64,000 bases of DNA from Ignavibacteriota bacterium (GCA_016218085.1 JACREY010000011.1:62001-126000), one strand, 5' to 3'. Shown: positions 31,688 to 41,588, counted from the first letter of the stretch. Program-made: numbers and translations. The notes: generated from the letters alone by a model not told the origin.

Positions 31688-33707
31688 ATTACAGGCTCCT
31701 TATAAGCCCACTGGCGACCAGCCGAAAGCCATAAAGGAATTGACTGAAGGAATTGAAAAAGGACTGAAACATCAGGTCTTTGTTGGCGTCACCGGCTCGG
31801 GAAAAACTTTTTCCATATCAAATGTGATACAGAATATCGGCAAGCCCGTACTCGTGATGTCCCATAATAAAACCCTCGCCGCCCAGCTCTACGGAGAGTT
31901 CAAAAGATTCTTTCCCGAAAACCGCGTCGAGTTTTTTATATCGTACTACGATTACTACCAGCCCGAAGCATATATACCTTCTACCGATACTTATATCGCA
32001 AAGGATTTATCAATCAATGAGGAAATTGACCGCCTGCGTCTCCGCGCTACCTCTGCCATACTCGAAGGAAGAAAAGATATCATAATTGTTTCTTCCGTCA
32101 GCTGTATATACGGCATAGGCGCGCCGGATGAATATGCGCGGCAGGTTCTTGTGCTGAAAAAAGGAATGAAGATTTCACGGAAGAAACTGCTCACCGCCCT
32201 CGTGGATATTCATTATGTCAGGAATGATGTCGAATTTAAAAGAGGAAATTTCCGCGTGCGCGGCGATGTTGTGGAAGTGATTCCCGCATACGAGGATGAA
32301 ATCGGAATACGCGTAGAACTTTTCGATGATATTGTAGAAAGACTTTGTTATATAAACCGCCAAGACGGAAGCATCATCCGTACCGACGACAGCGTTGCAA
32401 TATATCCTGCAAAATACTTCGTTACCACGCAGGAAAAAATCGAGAATGCCATTACCGATATTCAAAAAGAACTCCAGCACCAAATCGAATATTTCCAGAA
32501 AGATAATAAATTAATTGAAGCGCAGAGAATCGAACAGCGCACGAACTTCGATATAGAAATGATAAAAGAAGTCGGCTACTGCTCGGGTATAGAAAATTAT
32601 TCGCGCCATCTCGACGGACGAGAACCCAACTCGCGCCCCTACTGCCTATTCGATTATTTCCCGAAAGATTATTTGCTTATAATAGACGAATCCCACGTTA
32701 CCGTTCCGCAAATCCGCGCAATGTACAACGGCGACCGCGTGCGCAAAAAAACACTTGTCGAGCACGGCTTCCGCCTGCCCTCTGCGCTGGATAACCGCCC
32801 GATGACATTCGAAGAATGGGAAAGTATGACAAAACAGATTGTCTTCGTAGGAGCAACTCCGGGAAATTATGAACTCGAAAAAAGCGGCGGCGCGATTGTC
32901 GAGCAGGTGATTCGACCGACCGGACTGCTCGACCCTGCTATAGAAGTTCACCCGGTGAAAAACCAAATTGACGACCTGATAAATGAAATCCGCATACGCG
33001 CAAATAAAAAAGAAAGGGTGCTTGTAACCACGCTTACAAAGCGAATGAGCGAAGACCTTACCGATTACCTCGAAGGCATAGGCATCCGCGTAAAGTATAT
33101 GCACTCCGAAGTAGAATCGCTCGATAGAATCAATATTATCCGCGGACTCCGCCTCGGCGATTTCGATGTGCTCGTCGGCGTGAACCTCCTGCGTGAAGGA
33201 CTCGACCTGCCTGAGGTTTCGCTCGTTGCCATACTCGATGCCGATAAGGAAGGATTTTTACGTTCCGAAAAATCACTACTCCAGACCGCTGGCAGAACAG
33301 CAAGAAATCAGAACGGACTCGTGATTATGTATGCCGATAGAATCACCGACTCGATGAGGAAGGTTATAGAAGAAACAGAACGCCGCAGGAAAATCCAAAC
33401 CGAATACAACAAAAAATATAACATAGAGCCGAAAACTATTTATAAGACATACGAGGAAATTATGTCCTCCACTATCGTTGCCGACTCCAAACCAAAATCA
33501 GACGCGCGGAAAAAGAAACGCGAAGAGCAGTACGGCGGAAAGACAAGCCTGAGCGTGGTAACCGACCCGCTCTTCAAGCAAATTACGAAAGAACAACGCA
33601 AGGAATTAATAGACCAGCTCCGCCGCGAAATGATTGAAGCCGCAAAAGACCTCGAATTCGAGCGCGCCGCCGAACTGAGAGATGAAATCGAGAGACTGGA
33701 CGAGTGA
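31677..33707 (+). CDS. uvrB: Excinuclease ABC subunit B
   Basis: 676 residues, usual length. Walker A is GVTGSGKT (residues 37-44), the DNA-clamping beta-hairpin has [12 protein letters not shown], the DEAD-like box is [11 protein letters not shown], motif VI has QTAGRTARN, and the C-terminal UVR domain has [16 protein letters not shown]. It verifies damage and loads UvrC in nucleotide excision repair. It is the last gene of the mazG run; a palindrome-rich gap follows. Confidence 0.98.
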   Translation: MDFKLQAPYKPTGDQPKAIKELTEGIEKGLKHQVFVGVTGSGKTFSISNVIQNIGKPVLVMSHNKTLAAQLYGEFKRFFPENRVEFFISYYDYYQPEAYIPSTDTYIAKDLSINEEIDRLRLRATSAILEGRKDIIIVSSVSCIYGIGAPDEYARQVLVLKKGMKISRKKLLTALVDIHYVRNDVEFKRGNFRVRGDVVEVIPAYEDEIGIRVELFDDIVERLCYINRQDGSIIRTDDSVAIYPAKYFVTTQEKIENAITDIQKELQHQIEYFQKDNKLIEAQRIEQRTNFDIEMIKEVGYCSGIENYSRHLDGREPNSRPYCLFDYFPKDYLLIIDESHVTVPQIRAMYNGDRVRKKTLVEHGFRLPSALDNRPMTFEEWESMTKQIVFVGATPGNYELEKSGGAIVEQVIRPTGLLDPAIEVHPVKNQIDDLINEIRIRANKKERVLVTTLTKRMSEDLTDYLEGIGIRVKYMHSEVESLDRINIIRGLRLGDFDVLVGVNLLREGLDLPEVSLVAILDADKEGFLRSEKSLLQTAGRTARNQNGLVIMYADRITDSMRKVIEETERRRKIQTEYNKKYNIEPKTIYKTYEEIMSSTIVADSKPKSDARKKKREEQYGGKTSLSVVTDPLFKQITKEQRKELIDQLRREMIEAAKDLEFERAAELRDEIERLDE

Positions 33708-34321
33708 TATTCAATGTACAATGTTCAATTGGAAAATGTACAATTATAAATTGTGCAATCCTCCCGATTTGTTATTTCGCCGGATTTTCAACAAATAAAA
33801 ATTGAAATGATTGCTCAATAGCCACGACCTTTAGGTCGTGGAACAGATGTCCCAAATCCGGGCTTTAGCCCATAATATAGATTATTATTTCCCCTCTCGT
33901 TACGAAGCCCCTGCTTCGTAACGGCGAAACAGTTTTCTCTTTTTTCAATATATCCCACGGCTTCAGCCGTGGGAATATTAATCAAAAAAAAATCATAACC
34001 GTTTCAACGGTTTACCGCTCTGAAAACCGATGAATCGGTTCGGAAATTTATTTCTATTCCTTTCCCACGGCTAAAGCCGTGGGCTGAACCGAAGAGCAAT
34101 AATTTTTATCTCGTTATGAAGTAGAAAATCCGCCATGGTGGAACCCAGCTTCGTAACGAGGGAAAGAGTTGTTTTGCGTTACCAAGCCGGAACTTTGTAA
34201 CGAGATATAACGTGCTCTTCGCTTTCTCCGTGTCTCTGTGGCAAACAGACCTGATTTTTATCTTATGATAGTTAATTGCAATTTTGGAAATATCGTTTTA
34301 TATTTATAAAAAATTATCGGT
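33708..34321. repeat. Island of unrelated palindromes
   Basis: 614 bases without a gene. It holds a TCAATGTACAATGTTCAATTG tract (33712-33770), then CCACGACC-TTTA-GGTCGTGG (33822-33841), CGTTACGAAGC hairpin (33898-33923), CCCACGGCT-TC-AGCCGTGGG (33954-33973), AACCGTT-TC-AACGGTT (33997-34012), AACCGAT-GA-ATCGGTT (34025-34040), CCCACGGCT-AA-AGCCGTGGG (34064-34083), a composite palindrome (34110-34162) and a degenerate one (about 34175-34205). Most are perfect stems with 2-4 base loops. Confidence 0.85.
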
Positions 34322-35545
34322 ATGAAATTTCCCTTATTGCTTATTGCTGTTCTGATGTCTGTTTTTATGAACTGCCGCGCCGGCGGCGGATTCGAAATAT
34401 CCGGCAAGGTGCTGGATGAGCGCTACTTCCCCGTTCCCGGTCTCAAGCTTTACTTCAGCGGCGGCGCGAGCGCTTCCACTAATACAGAGGGAAAATTCAA
34501 GGTCACGCTTGCCTCTGCTTCATATGATGTTTTTATCTATGATTATGCCAATATGAATTCGACCGTTTACAGGAACCTCTCCGCTCCGAATCCCGAACTT
34601 ACTTTCTTCGGCAATATTTCATCGAAGTATGTGAATACCGATATCATCAGGGTGAACTTCCAGCCCGTGCCTCAGGGAAAAACCGCAATCATAAAATTTA
34701 TAAGCGATAAGGTTTTCAGCAGTAAGGAGGTTACGGCGTCTTCGGGAGAAAAAATGAAAGTGCTGACCGTGGATTATCCGAATACAAAAGACTATGTCAA
34801 CGGAAGAATTATATACCTGGAAAAATCACCGCAGAGCTTCGACAGGTTTTCTGAAAAATCCGTTACCATAATGAAGGATAATTATAACCAGTCAGTGACG
34901 TTCGATACTATGTCTTATTACTCGAAGCCGGGCGAGGCTTACGTGACCATCTACCTGCCCGGTCAGGAAAGCGATAAAAAATCATTCGAAGTGTATGCTG
35001 ATTTTCTTTCACTCCACAGAAATTCTGAATTTGTCCTTAACCGCACCGAGGGGGATATTGTCTCGACTAAAGTTCTGATTCCTCAAAGCCTCCCTTACGG
35101 ATACAGGATTAAAATCACCGGAAGCGCAGGATTCAAGGGAGGAGCGGGATATGACAGCTACTTCTATTCATACCCGGGCGCAACATATAATATCAACAGC
35201 GAAACTCCCCCAACACTAAGCTCTCCGCAGGATAAGCTCTATACCGTGAATGATAATACTCAGTTTTCCTATGAGTGGGGTTCCGGCTCGGGTGTTTATG
35301 TCGTGCACTTCCATTGCTTTGACCCTGTCGGAGATGTGTATATTGTTACAACTGACAGGAATATAAAATCTCCCGTTAACCAGATGAAGGAAATTCTGAA
35401 AGGCACCGAATACAGCTGGTCGGTTACCAAATACCTTACATATACTTCCACCGATGCTTTTGTCAGGGTAAAGGATTTTGCAAATGATGTGGGCTACCGC
35501 GCCAGTACTTTTTCCGAGATGAGAACGTTCCGTACTAAGTTTTAA
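34322..35545 (+). CDS. Secreted or lipid-anchored beta-sandwich protein
   Basis: 407 residues. The signal segment LLLIAVLMSVFMNC could be a lipobox variant (VFMNC), giving a lipoprotein. Residues about 24-90 look like a carboxypeptidase-regulatory-like/SpaA-type beta-sandwich (FEISGKVLDERYFPVPGLKLYF ... TNTEGKFKVTL). The rest is beta-rich with a fibronectin-like C-terminal part (YSWSVTKYLTYTSTDAFVRV). No enzymatic motif. It stands alone after the palindrome island. Confidence 0.7.
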   Translation: MKFPLLLIAVLMSVFMNCRAGGGFEISGKVLDERYFPVPGLKLYFSGGASASTNTEGKFKVTLASASYDVFIYDYANMNSTVYRNLSAPNPELTFFGNISSKYVNTDIIRVNFQPVPQGKTAIIKFISDKVFSSKEVTASSGEKMKVLTVDYPNTKDYVNGRIIYLEKSPQSFDRFSEKSVTIMKDNYNQSVTFDTMSYYSKPGEAYVTIYLPGQESDKKSFEVYADFLSLHRNSEFVLNRTEGDIVSTKVLIPQSLPYGYRIKITGSAGFKGGAGYDSYFYSYPGATYNINSETPPTLSSPQDKLYTVNDNTQFSYEWGSGSGVYVVHFHCFDPVGDVYIVTTDRNIKSPVNQMKEILKGTEYSWSVTKYLTYTSTDAFVRVKDFANDVGYRASTFSEMRTFRTKF

Positions 35546-35688
35546 AGTTTGTAAAGTTCATCAAGTTTATAAAGTTTATGAAGTAAAGATTACAATGTTC
35601 TTAAATCTTTAACTTCTTAACTTCTTTTAACTTCTTAAATTCTACTAACTTCTTAATTTCTATTCTGCTACTAACTACTATCTACTAT
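35546..35688. repeat. Low-complexity tract after two convergent genes
   Basis: Tandem variants of GTTTATAAAGTT and AACTTCTT, then CTACTAACTACTATCTACTATCTACT. These are the same word families as other intergenic tracts in the window. No hairpin terminator is obvious. Confidence 0.5.
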
Positions 35689-36576
35689 CTACTGCTTAAA
35701 AGCTTCGCGCAAAAACCTCTTGTCTTTTCTCCAGTCTTTGCGCACTTTCACGAAGAGTTTTAGATATACTTCTTTTTTCAGGAATTTCTCTATTGATTCG
35801 CGCGCTGCCCTGCCGAGCGTTTTTATTTTTTCCCCGCTGCGCCCGATGAAAATCACCTTCTGGCTTTCGCGCTCCAGCACTATCTCTGCATTGATGTAGT
35901 CCTTTGATTCCTTGCGCTCTATGAATTCTACTATGTCAACGTAAACGCTGTACGGCACTTCATCCTGGTAAAGTTCGAGTATCTTCTGCCTTATAATTTC
36001 CGCAACGAAAAATTTTTCGGGCTTGTCGGTTAGAATTTCCTCGTCGAAGAAAAATTCCGATACCGGAAGGTTGTCCGTTATCTCTCTCTTTACTTCCCCG
36101 AGATTGAACTCTTCTTTCGCCGATACGGGTATGATGGTTTCAAATCCGAACTCCTCCTTCAACTGGATTATCCTGCTCATTACATCATCCTGCTGAACAA
36201 GGTCGATTTTATTAAGGACTATTATTCTCTTCTTTCCTTTGAACTCTTTCCTGAACTTTTCCTCGATACTTTTAAGCTCGGCGATGTTGAATTCAGAAAC
36301 ATCTATCAGGTGCAGTACCATATCCGCTTCGTTGAATGAGGACTTGAGCTCTGTCATCATGAACTTTTGCAGTTCGTACTTCGGCTCGAATAGACCGGGA
36401 GTGTCTATGAATACTATCTGTATGTTATTCTCTGTGTGGATTCCGAGTATCTTGTTTCTTGTTGTCTGCGCCTTACGGTTAACGATTGATAAATCATATT
36501 CCAGGAATGCATTCATCAGGGTTGACTTGCCTGCGTTCGGCTTTCCTATTATTGCAACGTATCCGCATTTTCTCAT
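35689..36576 (-). CDS. era: GTPase Era
   Basis: 295 residues, usual length. G1 is GKPNAGKST, G3 DTPG, G4 NKID and G5 SAKE in the GTPase domain, and the C-terminal KH domain has VIFIGRSGEKIKTLGRAARESIEKFLKKEVYLKLFVKV in outline. It binds the 3' end of 16S rRNA in 30S assembly. Its start overlaps the upstream lipoprotein gene by 4 bases (ATGA), so it is translated as part of the TPR, lipoprotein, era operon. Confidence 0.96.
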   Translation of the reverse strand: MRKCGYVAIIGKPNAGKSTLMNAFLEYDLSIVNRKAQTTRNKILGIHTENNIQIVFIDTPGLFEPKYELQKFMMTELKSSFNEADMVLHLIDVSEFNIAELKSIEEKFRKEFKGKKRIIVLNKIDLVQQDDVMSRIIQLKEEFGFETIIPVSAKEEFNLGEVKREITDNLPVSEFFFDEEILTDKPEKFFVAEIIRQKILELYQDEVPYSVYVDIVEFIERKESKDYINAEIVLERESQKVIFIGRSGEKIKTLGRAARESIEKFLKKEVYLKLFVKVRKDWRKDKRFLREAFKQ

Positions 36577-37037
36577 TTAAGTATCCGTATTTGGTTTTTT
36601 GATGTAATAATTATTTGCGGCTTATCTTTGTATAAAGTTATCTTTCCCTTAAGCTCGATGTTCTTGTTCCTGTATATGCTCAGGTCGCCGACTTCCTCGA
36701 ACTTCTCCTCGAAGACTACTCCCGTAAAAGTATTCTTCGGGTATTTCCTGTCGAAGTTAAGGTACGCAACTCTTTCCCTCTTGACTACGTCTGCCACATA
36801 TCCGGTCACAACCGCATTTTCACCCCCGTGATTTTTTGCTTCTTCTGATGAATATGCCTTCGGTGTCTCACCGCTTCCCCCCGGCTTTTCGGTGCTGTCC
36901 TTGCTTTCTTTCGGATCTGCCGTCCGGGTATCCCTGCCTTCGGATACCTTGTGAATCCTGACTTCCTCCTGCTTCTTTCCGCAGGAATAAAAAGCAAGAG
37001 AAAGGAAAACCGCCGTTAACAGAAAAAGCTTTCGCAT
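36573..37037 (-). CDS. Lipoprotein with possible OB-fold
   Basis: 154 residues. Lipobox FYSC near residue 19, then a disordered, charged linker (about residues 25-70), then about 80 residues with an OB-like strand order (AVVTGYVADVVKRERVAYLNF ... FTGVVFEEKFEEV ... IELKGKITLYKDKPQIIIT). This resembles the nucleic-acid-binding-like domains found in small envelope lipoproteins; real binding is not shown. It is co-translated with era. Confidence 0.7.
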   Translation of the reverse strand: MRKLFLLTAVFLSLAFYSCGKKQEEVRIHKVSEGRDTRTADPKESKDSTEKPGGSGETPKAYSSEEAKNHGGENAVVTGYVADVVKRERVAYLNFDRKYPKNTFTGVVFEEKFEEVGDLSIYRNKNIELKGKITLYKDKPQIIITSKNQIRILK

Positions 37038-37043
37038 AGAATA

Positions 37044-37868
37044 TTATTTGTTTTTCTCTTTTGCTTCTTTATAATAATTTTCTGTCTGCTCTTTCAGCCC
37101 GGGATCAAGCACGTAGCCGTATTCCATGTCTTCGACTGCTTCCCTGTATTTGCCCGTTGCAAGATAAAGGATTCCGCGCCTTACATACGCTTCGGCATTG
37201 TTGGGCTCAAGCCTTATTGCAGTATTAAAATCCTCCATTGCCTTTTCATACTGGTTTGTATATTTGTAAAGTGTGCCCCTGAAGTAAAAACTCTTTGCAA
37301 TCTTTGGATTTATTTCTATTGCCTTGTTCACATCTTCGAATGCCTTTGGAAAATTATCCCTGTTGAAATAATATGCGCCCCTGTTCCAGTATGTTTCCAG
37401 ATATTCTGGATTGACCTCAGCCGCTTTATCATAATAAGCATAAGCCGTGACCGAATCTCCCTGCGTGGCAAATAAAGTTGCAAGCGAGTTGTATGTCAAT
37501 GCATCATTCGGGTCAAGCTCGAGCGATTTAAATAAATCCTTCTTTGCGCTTTCGTAATCGTTGAACAGCATATAGCAGGCACCACGGCTGGAATAAGCTC
37601 TTGCATAACTGCTGTCCAGCTTTACTGCTTTATCAAAACAGTTATAAGCGTCGCTGTATTTTTTAAGGTTTATAAACGCAGCACCAAGTGAGACATATGC
37701 GGATTTATCGTCGGGATTTCTTTTCAGGTATTCATTAAAATATTCTGCGGCAAGCTTATCGTTTTTATTGTACATTGCATCATTGCCTTTTATTATTAGA
37801 GAATCGGTCTCCTGCGAAAACACTTCGGCGGCAAATAAAATAATAAATAAAACAATAAGGTATCTCAT
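37044..37868 (-). CDS. Secreted TPR protein
   Basis: 274 residues with a signal peptide (LIVLFIILFAAEVFSQ) and about seven regular TPR units (for example DKSAYVSLGAAFINLKKYSDAY, ARAYSSRGACYMLFNDYESAK, LETYWNRGAYYFNRDNFPKAF, AEAYVRRGILYLATGKYREAV). The pattern is closely repetitive, as in bacterial periplasmic TPR scaffolds. It begins the operon that leads to era, with 6 bases to the lipoprotein gene. Confidence 0.85.
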   Translation of the reverse strand: MRYLIVLFIILFAAEVFSQETDSLIIKGNDAMYNKNDKLAAEYFNEYLKRNPDDKSAYVSLGAAFINLKKYSDAYNCFDKAVKLDSSYARAYSSRGACYMLFNDYESAKKDLFKSLELDPNDALTYNSLATLFATQGDSVTAYAYYDKAAEVNPEYLETYWNRGAYYFNRDNFPKAFEDVNKAIEINPKIAKSFYFRGTLYKYTNQYEKAMEDFNTAIRLEPNNAEAYVRRGILYLATGKYREAVEDMEYGYVLDPGLKEQTENYYKEAKEKNK

Positions 37869-37947
37869 AATAATTTTTGTGGGTTTGTTATTAACAAAAT
37901 TAAGAATTTTTATCGGTATTTTACAGACTTAAAATTAAATTTATTTG

Positions 37948-38286
37948 TCAGGTTAAAGTCCTTAACTTTGCAATTACGTCGTTCAGTTTTTCTTCCTGAA
38001 GCCGACAAATGAATTCCGTATTTCGGTTTTTCCAGTTCAGGCTTTTTACCTGGTCCGAAAGAATGAATCCCTTCGCCTTTGAGTCTTCGGGAATCGTGAC
38101 TTCGAAAGGATAGCCTTTGGATTTGTTCTTTACAGGACAGAATAATGCAAACCCCGTTTTTTCATTGTATGCTTTCGGAGAAACAACCAGCATATTCCTT
38201 TTAAGCCTATCCTGCTGTAAAGGATTTTCAGTCCCTGTGTCTAGCCTTACAATATCACCCCTGGAAGGAATGTAATCAGTGCTCAT
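37948..38286 (-). CDS. mazF: Endoribonuclease toxin MazF
   Basis: 112 residues. The N-terminal YIPSRGDIVRLDTGTENPLQQ, the RNMLVVSPKAYNEKTGFALFCPV strand pair and the FILSDQVKSLNW element match MazF/PemK, with R in the RGDIV loop and S in LSDQVKS. The enzyme cleaves mRNA at short ACA-like sites. It overlaps the antitoxin gene by 4 bases, so toxin translation depends on antitoxin translation. Confidence 0.93.
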   Translation of the reverse strand: MSTDYIPSRGDIVRLDTGTENPLQQDRLKRNMLVVSPKAYNEKTGFALFCPVKNKSKGYPFEVTIPEDSKAKGFILSDQVKSLNWKNRNTEFICRLQEEKLNDVIAKLRTLT

Positions 38287-38528
38287 TCTTTTTCCTCCTT
38301 CTCCCGGGTTTTTCCAAATACAATTTCCTTGTGAAGGTTTTTTTCTGCCACATTATCCAGCAGGTCTTCGAGCCTGAATTCCTGCTTTCTTTTTCTTGAA
38401 ATTATAAGCTTGCCTTTGACTATCTTGAATTTTACATCCGAACCCTCATCGAACTTGAGAGCTTCAGCATAGGACTTAGGTATCCTAATAGCCAAAGAAT
38501 TACCCCATTTTTGAATTTTTGTGCTCAT
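38283..38528 (-). CDS. mazE: Antitoxin MazE, AbrB-type
   Basis: About 81 residues from the ATG at 38526-38528 (MSTKIQKWGNSLAIRIPK). A TTG two codons earlier is also in frame but less likely. IQKWGNSLAIRIPKSYAEAL is the classic swapped-hairpin AbrB/MazE DNA-binding motif, and the charged C-terminal tail is the toxin-binding part. It should repress its own promoter together with MazF; likely operator repeats lie just upstream (38536-38578). Confidence 0.92.
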   Translation of the reverse strand: MSTKIQKWGNSLAIRIPKSYAEALKFDEGSDVKFKIVKGKLIISRKRKQEFRLEDLLDNVAEKNLHKEIVFGKTREKEEKE

Positions 38529-38535
38529 AATCAAA

Positions 38536-38578
38536 GTATATACAATGAATATACCGTTTAATTAATGGATATACAATG
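38536..38578 (-). promoter_or_regulatory. Likely MazE operator
   Basis: Two direct repeats ATATACAATG at 38538-38547 and 38569-38578, 31 bases apart (about three helical turns), with a degenerate ATATACCG between them (38549-38556). The position, directly before mazE, suits autoregulation. Confidence 0.5.
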
Positions 38579-38608
38579 GAATTTTGTTTGAACAGATATA
38601 AAACAATT

Positions 38609-38628
38609 AGGCGGGTAATATCCCGCCT
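38609..38628 (-). terminator. Terminator of the aldehyde dehydrogenase gene
   Basis: Stem AGGCGGG/CCCGCCT with a 6-base loop, followed in minus-strand reading by AATTGTTTT. Confidence 0.65.
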
Positions 38629-38664
38629 TATCGTTATATATTTAATATGGTTATAGAATTAATT

Positions 38665-40173
38665 CTAATAATTGTCTATCTGGGCGCGTTGTAACTTGCC
38701 TGAATAATCAATATATACAGCCTTCCATTCGGAATAAAATTCATAAACTGTCCATCCGCCTTCGCGATGACCATTTCCCGTAGCTTTTACTCCGCCAAAC
38801 GGCATATGTGCTTCAGCCCCGATTGTCGCACCATTTATATATGTGATACCTGCCTGTATATCTCTGACGGCTTTGAATGCATCATTCACATTATTTGTAA
38901 ATAGGCTCGATGATAATCCGTATTCTGTGTTGTTTAAAATTTCGATGCCTTCTTCCAGACTGCTGCATTTTAATACCGAAAGAACAGGTCCGAATATCTC
39001 TTCTTTTGCAATTCTGTGTTCGGGCTTTACATCAACGAAGATTGTCGGGTGGTAGAACCAGCCTTTTGCAAGCTCGCCTTCGGTTGCAAACTTTCCGCCC
39101 GTGAGAAGCCTTGCTTTATCTTCTTTCAATCCAATCTGTACGTATTCATCAACAGTTTTTCTCTGCTCTTCGCTGACGCAGGGTCCGACATCGATGCCTT
39201 TATCGTTGCCGTATCCGAGTTTAAGCTTTTTAACTCTTTCAACGAGCTTTTCTACAAACTTATCGTGAATATCTTTATGAAGGATGAGCCTCGAAGTTGC
39301 GGTACACCTCTGTCCTGTGGTGCCGAATGCGCCCCACAGCACTGCGTCCATTGCAAGATCCATATTTGCATCGGGCATAACAATCTGCGCATTCTTTCCC
39401 CCGAGCTCGAGAGAAACCCTCTTCAGTTCTCTGCCGCCGACTTCGTTGATACGTCTGCCAACAAGTGTCGAGCCAGTGAATGAAATCAGATTTATGTCTT
39501 TATTTGCGAGGAAGCATTCTCCCACAACGCTTCCTTTTCCGTGAACGAGGTTAATGACTCCCGGAATATAATCGGGTCCGAGAACTTTTTTCATCGCTTC
39601 ATCGATAATCTGAACCAGCGTATTAGCCGTCTTGGGCGTGATTTCCGCGGGTTTGAAGATTACGGTATTTCCGCAAACGAGCGCCGGAAATATTTTCCAC
39701 GTTGGAATTGCCATCGGGAAATTCCACGGTGTGATGATGCCTGCAACGCCTATAGGAACCCTGAAAGATAGGTTCATTTTGTTTGCTAGTTCGCTTGGTG
39801 CATTCATCCCGAAAAGCCTTCTGCCTTCAGATGCTGCGTAGTATGCCGTGTCTATGCCTTCCTGCGTGTCGCCTTTTGTTTCCGCAAATACTTTCCCCAT
39901 TTCACGTGTCATTTCGAATGCGATTTCATCTTTGCGCGCAAACATTATATCGCCGACCTCTTTTAATACATCGCCTCTTTTGGGAGCGGGAATCAGTCTC
40001 CATTTTTTGAAAGCTTCCTTTGCGGCTTTCACTGCTTCGTTTACATCTTCTTCTGTAGAAAGAGGAAACTTTCCGATTAAGTCATCGTTCCAGTTTGCCG
40101 GATTCCTGTTCTCGCTGTATTTTCCGTTCGAGGAAGGTTTCCATGCTCCGTTTATAAAGTTCTTAAATTCCAT
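38665..40173 (-). CDS. Aldehyde dehydrogenase
   Basis: 502 residues. The NAD(P) motif is FTGSTLVGRR, the catalytic glutamate is in SLELGGKNA, and the catalytic cysteine is in GTTGQRCTATSR. The C-terminal MPFGGVKATGNGHREGG is typical of ALDH families that oxidise semialdehydes such as glyceraldehyde, aminoadipate or succinate semialdehyde. The substrate is not decided by the sequence. It is divergently arranged with lhgO across a 173-base AT-rich gap that must hold both promoters. Confidence 0.92.
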   Translation of the reverse strand: MEFKNFINGAWKPSSNGKYSENRNPANWNDDLIGKFPLSTEEDVNEAVKAAKEAFKKWRLIPAPKRGDVLKEVGDIMFARKDEIAFEMTREMGKVFAETKGDTQEGIDTAYYAASEGRRLFGMNAPSELANKMNLSFRVPIGVAGIITPWNFPMAIPTWKIFPALVCGNTVIFKPAEITPKTANTLVQIIDEAMKKVLGPDYIPGVINLVHGKGSVVGECFLANKDINLISFTGSTLVGRRINEVGGRELKRVSLELGGKNAQIVMPDANMDLAMDAVLWGAFGTTGQRCTATSRLILHKDIHDKFVEKLVERVKKLKLGYGNDKGIDVGPCVSEEQRKTVDEYVQIGLKEDKARLLTGGKFATEGELAKGWFYHPTIFVDVKPEHRIAKEEIFGPVLSVLKCSSLEEGIEILNNTEYGLSSSLFTNNVNDAFKAVRDIQAGITYINGATIGAEAHMPFGGVKATGNGHREGGWTVYEFYSEWKAVYIDYSGKLQRAQIDNY

Positions 40174-40346
40174 TTTTTTCTCCGTTAAATTTGGTTAGAT
40201 ATTAATGCAAAATAATCACTTAATCTGACATAAAAAATTCAAAATAATTTCTTTTTGTGTATAAAAATAATAATTTGTTAATTATAAATTTTTGAATTTA
40301 TACTAAATATTAAAAAGGCAATATTACAAAGAATAACATTTAACAG

Positions 40347-41588
40347 ATGAAACATTTTGACATAGTAATAGCAGGAGCAGGAATAGTAGGGCTTGCAACC
40401 GCATACAAGCTAATCGAAAAAAATCCCGATTTAAAAATCTGTCTTCTGGAAAAAGAAGACTCTGTATCGAAGCATCAGACGGGAAATAACAGCGGGGTTA
40501 TTCATTCGGGAATCTACTATAAGCCCGGTAGTCTTAAAGCAATAAACTGCAGGCACGGATACAGGATGCTGCTTGACTTCTGCGACGAGAACGGAATACA
40601 ATATGATATTTGCGGAAAAGTAATTGTTGCAACAAACGAAGAGGAGATTCCGGGGTTGAACAACCTCTTCGAGCGCGGACAGCAAAACGGGCTTCAGGGA
40701 ATAACAGAGCTGACAGCCGATGAGGTGAAAGAACTCGAGCCGCATGTACGGGGAGTAAAAGGTATCCGGGTGCCCGAAACGGGAATAATTGATTACAAAA
40801 TTGTTTCGGAGAAACTTGCGGAATTGATTGCCGCAAGGGGTGTTGAAATTAAATTCGAAGAGAGGCTTACAAATATTAACGAAAACCAAAAGGTTTCACA
40901 TTTCACGTCTCACGTTTCACAGCAAAATATAGAAATAGAAACCAACAAGGAGGTTTATTCCTGTAAGTTATTAATCACCTGCTGCGGTCTTCAGTCGGAC
41001 AGGGTTGCAAAGCTCAATACAAAAGATTTAAACGTCAAGATTATTCCCTTCCGCGGAGAATATTATACAATCAGAAAAGAAAAAAAATATCTCGTTAAGA
41101 ATTTAATTTATCCTGTGCCTGACCCGCAGTTCCCTTTTCTCGGTGTTCATTTTACAAGGATGATTAACGGAAAAGTTGAGGCAGGTCCTAATGCCGTATT
41201 TGCATTTAAGCGTGAGGGATATAAAAAAACCGACCTTGATTTCGGCGACCTTGCCGACAGCCTTTTCTGGAAAGGCTTTACAAGTGTTATGATGAAATAC
41301 TGGAAAGTCGGAATAGGGGAGTTTTACCGTTCATATTACAAACCTGCATTTGTGAAAGCACTGCAGAAACTTCTTCCGGAAATTCAGTCTGAGGATTTAG
41401 AGCCGGGTGGAGCGGGAATCCGCGCGCAGGCCTGCGATATAAAGGGAAATCTTACGGATGATTTTCTTTTTGTTGAAAGCGAAAAGGTTATACACGTATG
41501 CAATGCACCGTCTCCCGCGGCAACTTCATCGCTTTCGATTGGAGATACTATTGCGGAAAAGATCACAAATAAGTTATTGCGTTATTGA
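40347..41588 (+). CDS. lhgO: L-2-hydroxyglutarate oxidase
   Basis: 413 residues. FAD motif IAGAGIVGLATAYKL, then LLEKEDSVSKHQTGNNSGVIHSG and YYKPGSLKA, FRGEYYTI, IYPVPDPQFPFLGVHFTRM and CNAPSPAATSSLSIG match the LhgO/L2HGDH family, which oxidises L-2-hydroxyglutarate to 2-oxoglutarate. Odd features: about ten extra residues (KVSHFTSHVSQQ, near residue 187) encoded by a TTTCACATTTCACGTCTCAC repeat, and a stop codon that lies within a five-fold GTTATTGn tandem repeat, so the natural C-terminus may be replaced. The reading frame is intact. Confidence 0.92.
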   Translation: MKHFDIVIAGAGIVGLATAYKLIEKNPDLKICLLEKEDSVSKHQTGNNSGVIHSGIYYKPGSLKAINCRHGYRMLLDFCDENGIQYDICGKVIVATNEEEIPGLNNLFERGQQNGLQGITELTADEVKELEPHVRGVKGIRVPETGIIDYKIVSEKLAELIAARGVEIKFEERLTNINENQKVSHFTSHVSQQNIEIETNKEVYSCKLLITCCGLQSDRVAKLNTKDLNVKIIPFRGEYYTIRKEKKYLVKNLIYPVPDPQFPFLGVHFTRMINGKVEAGPNAVFAFKREGYKKTDLDFGDLADSLFWKGFTSVMMKYWKVGIGEFYRSYYKPAFVKALQKLLPEIQSEDLEPGGAGIRAQACDIKGNLTDDFLFVESEKVIHVCNAPSPAATSSLSIGDTIAEKITNKLLRY

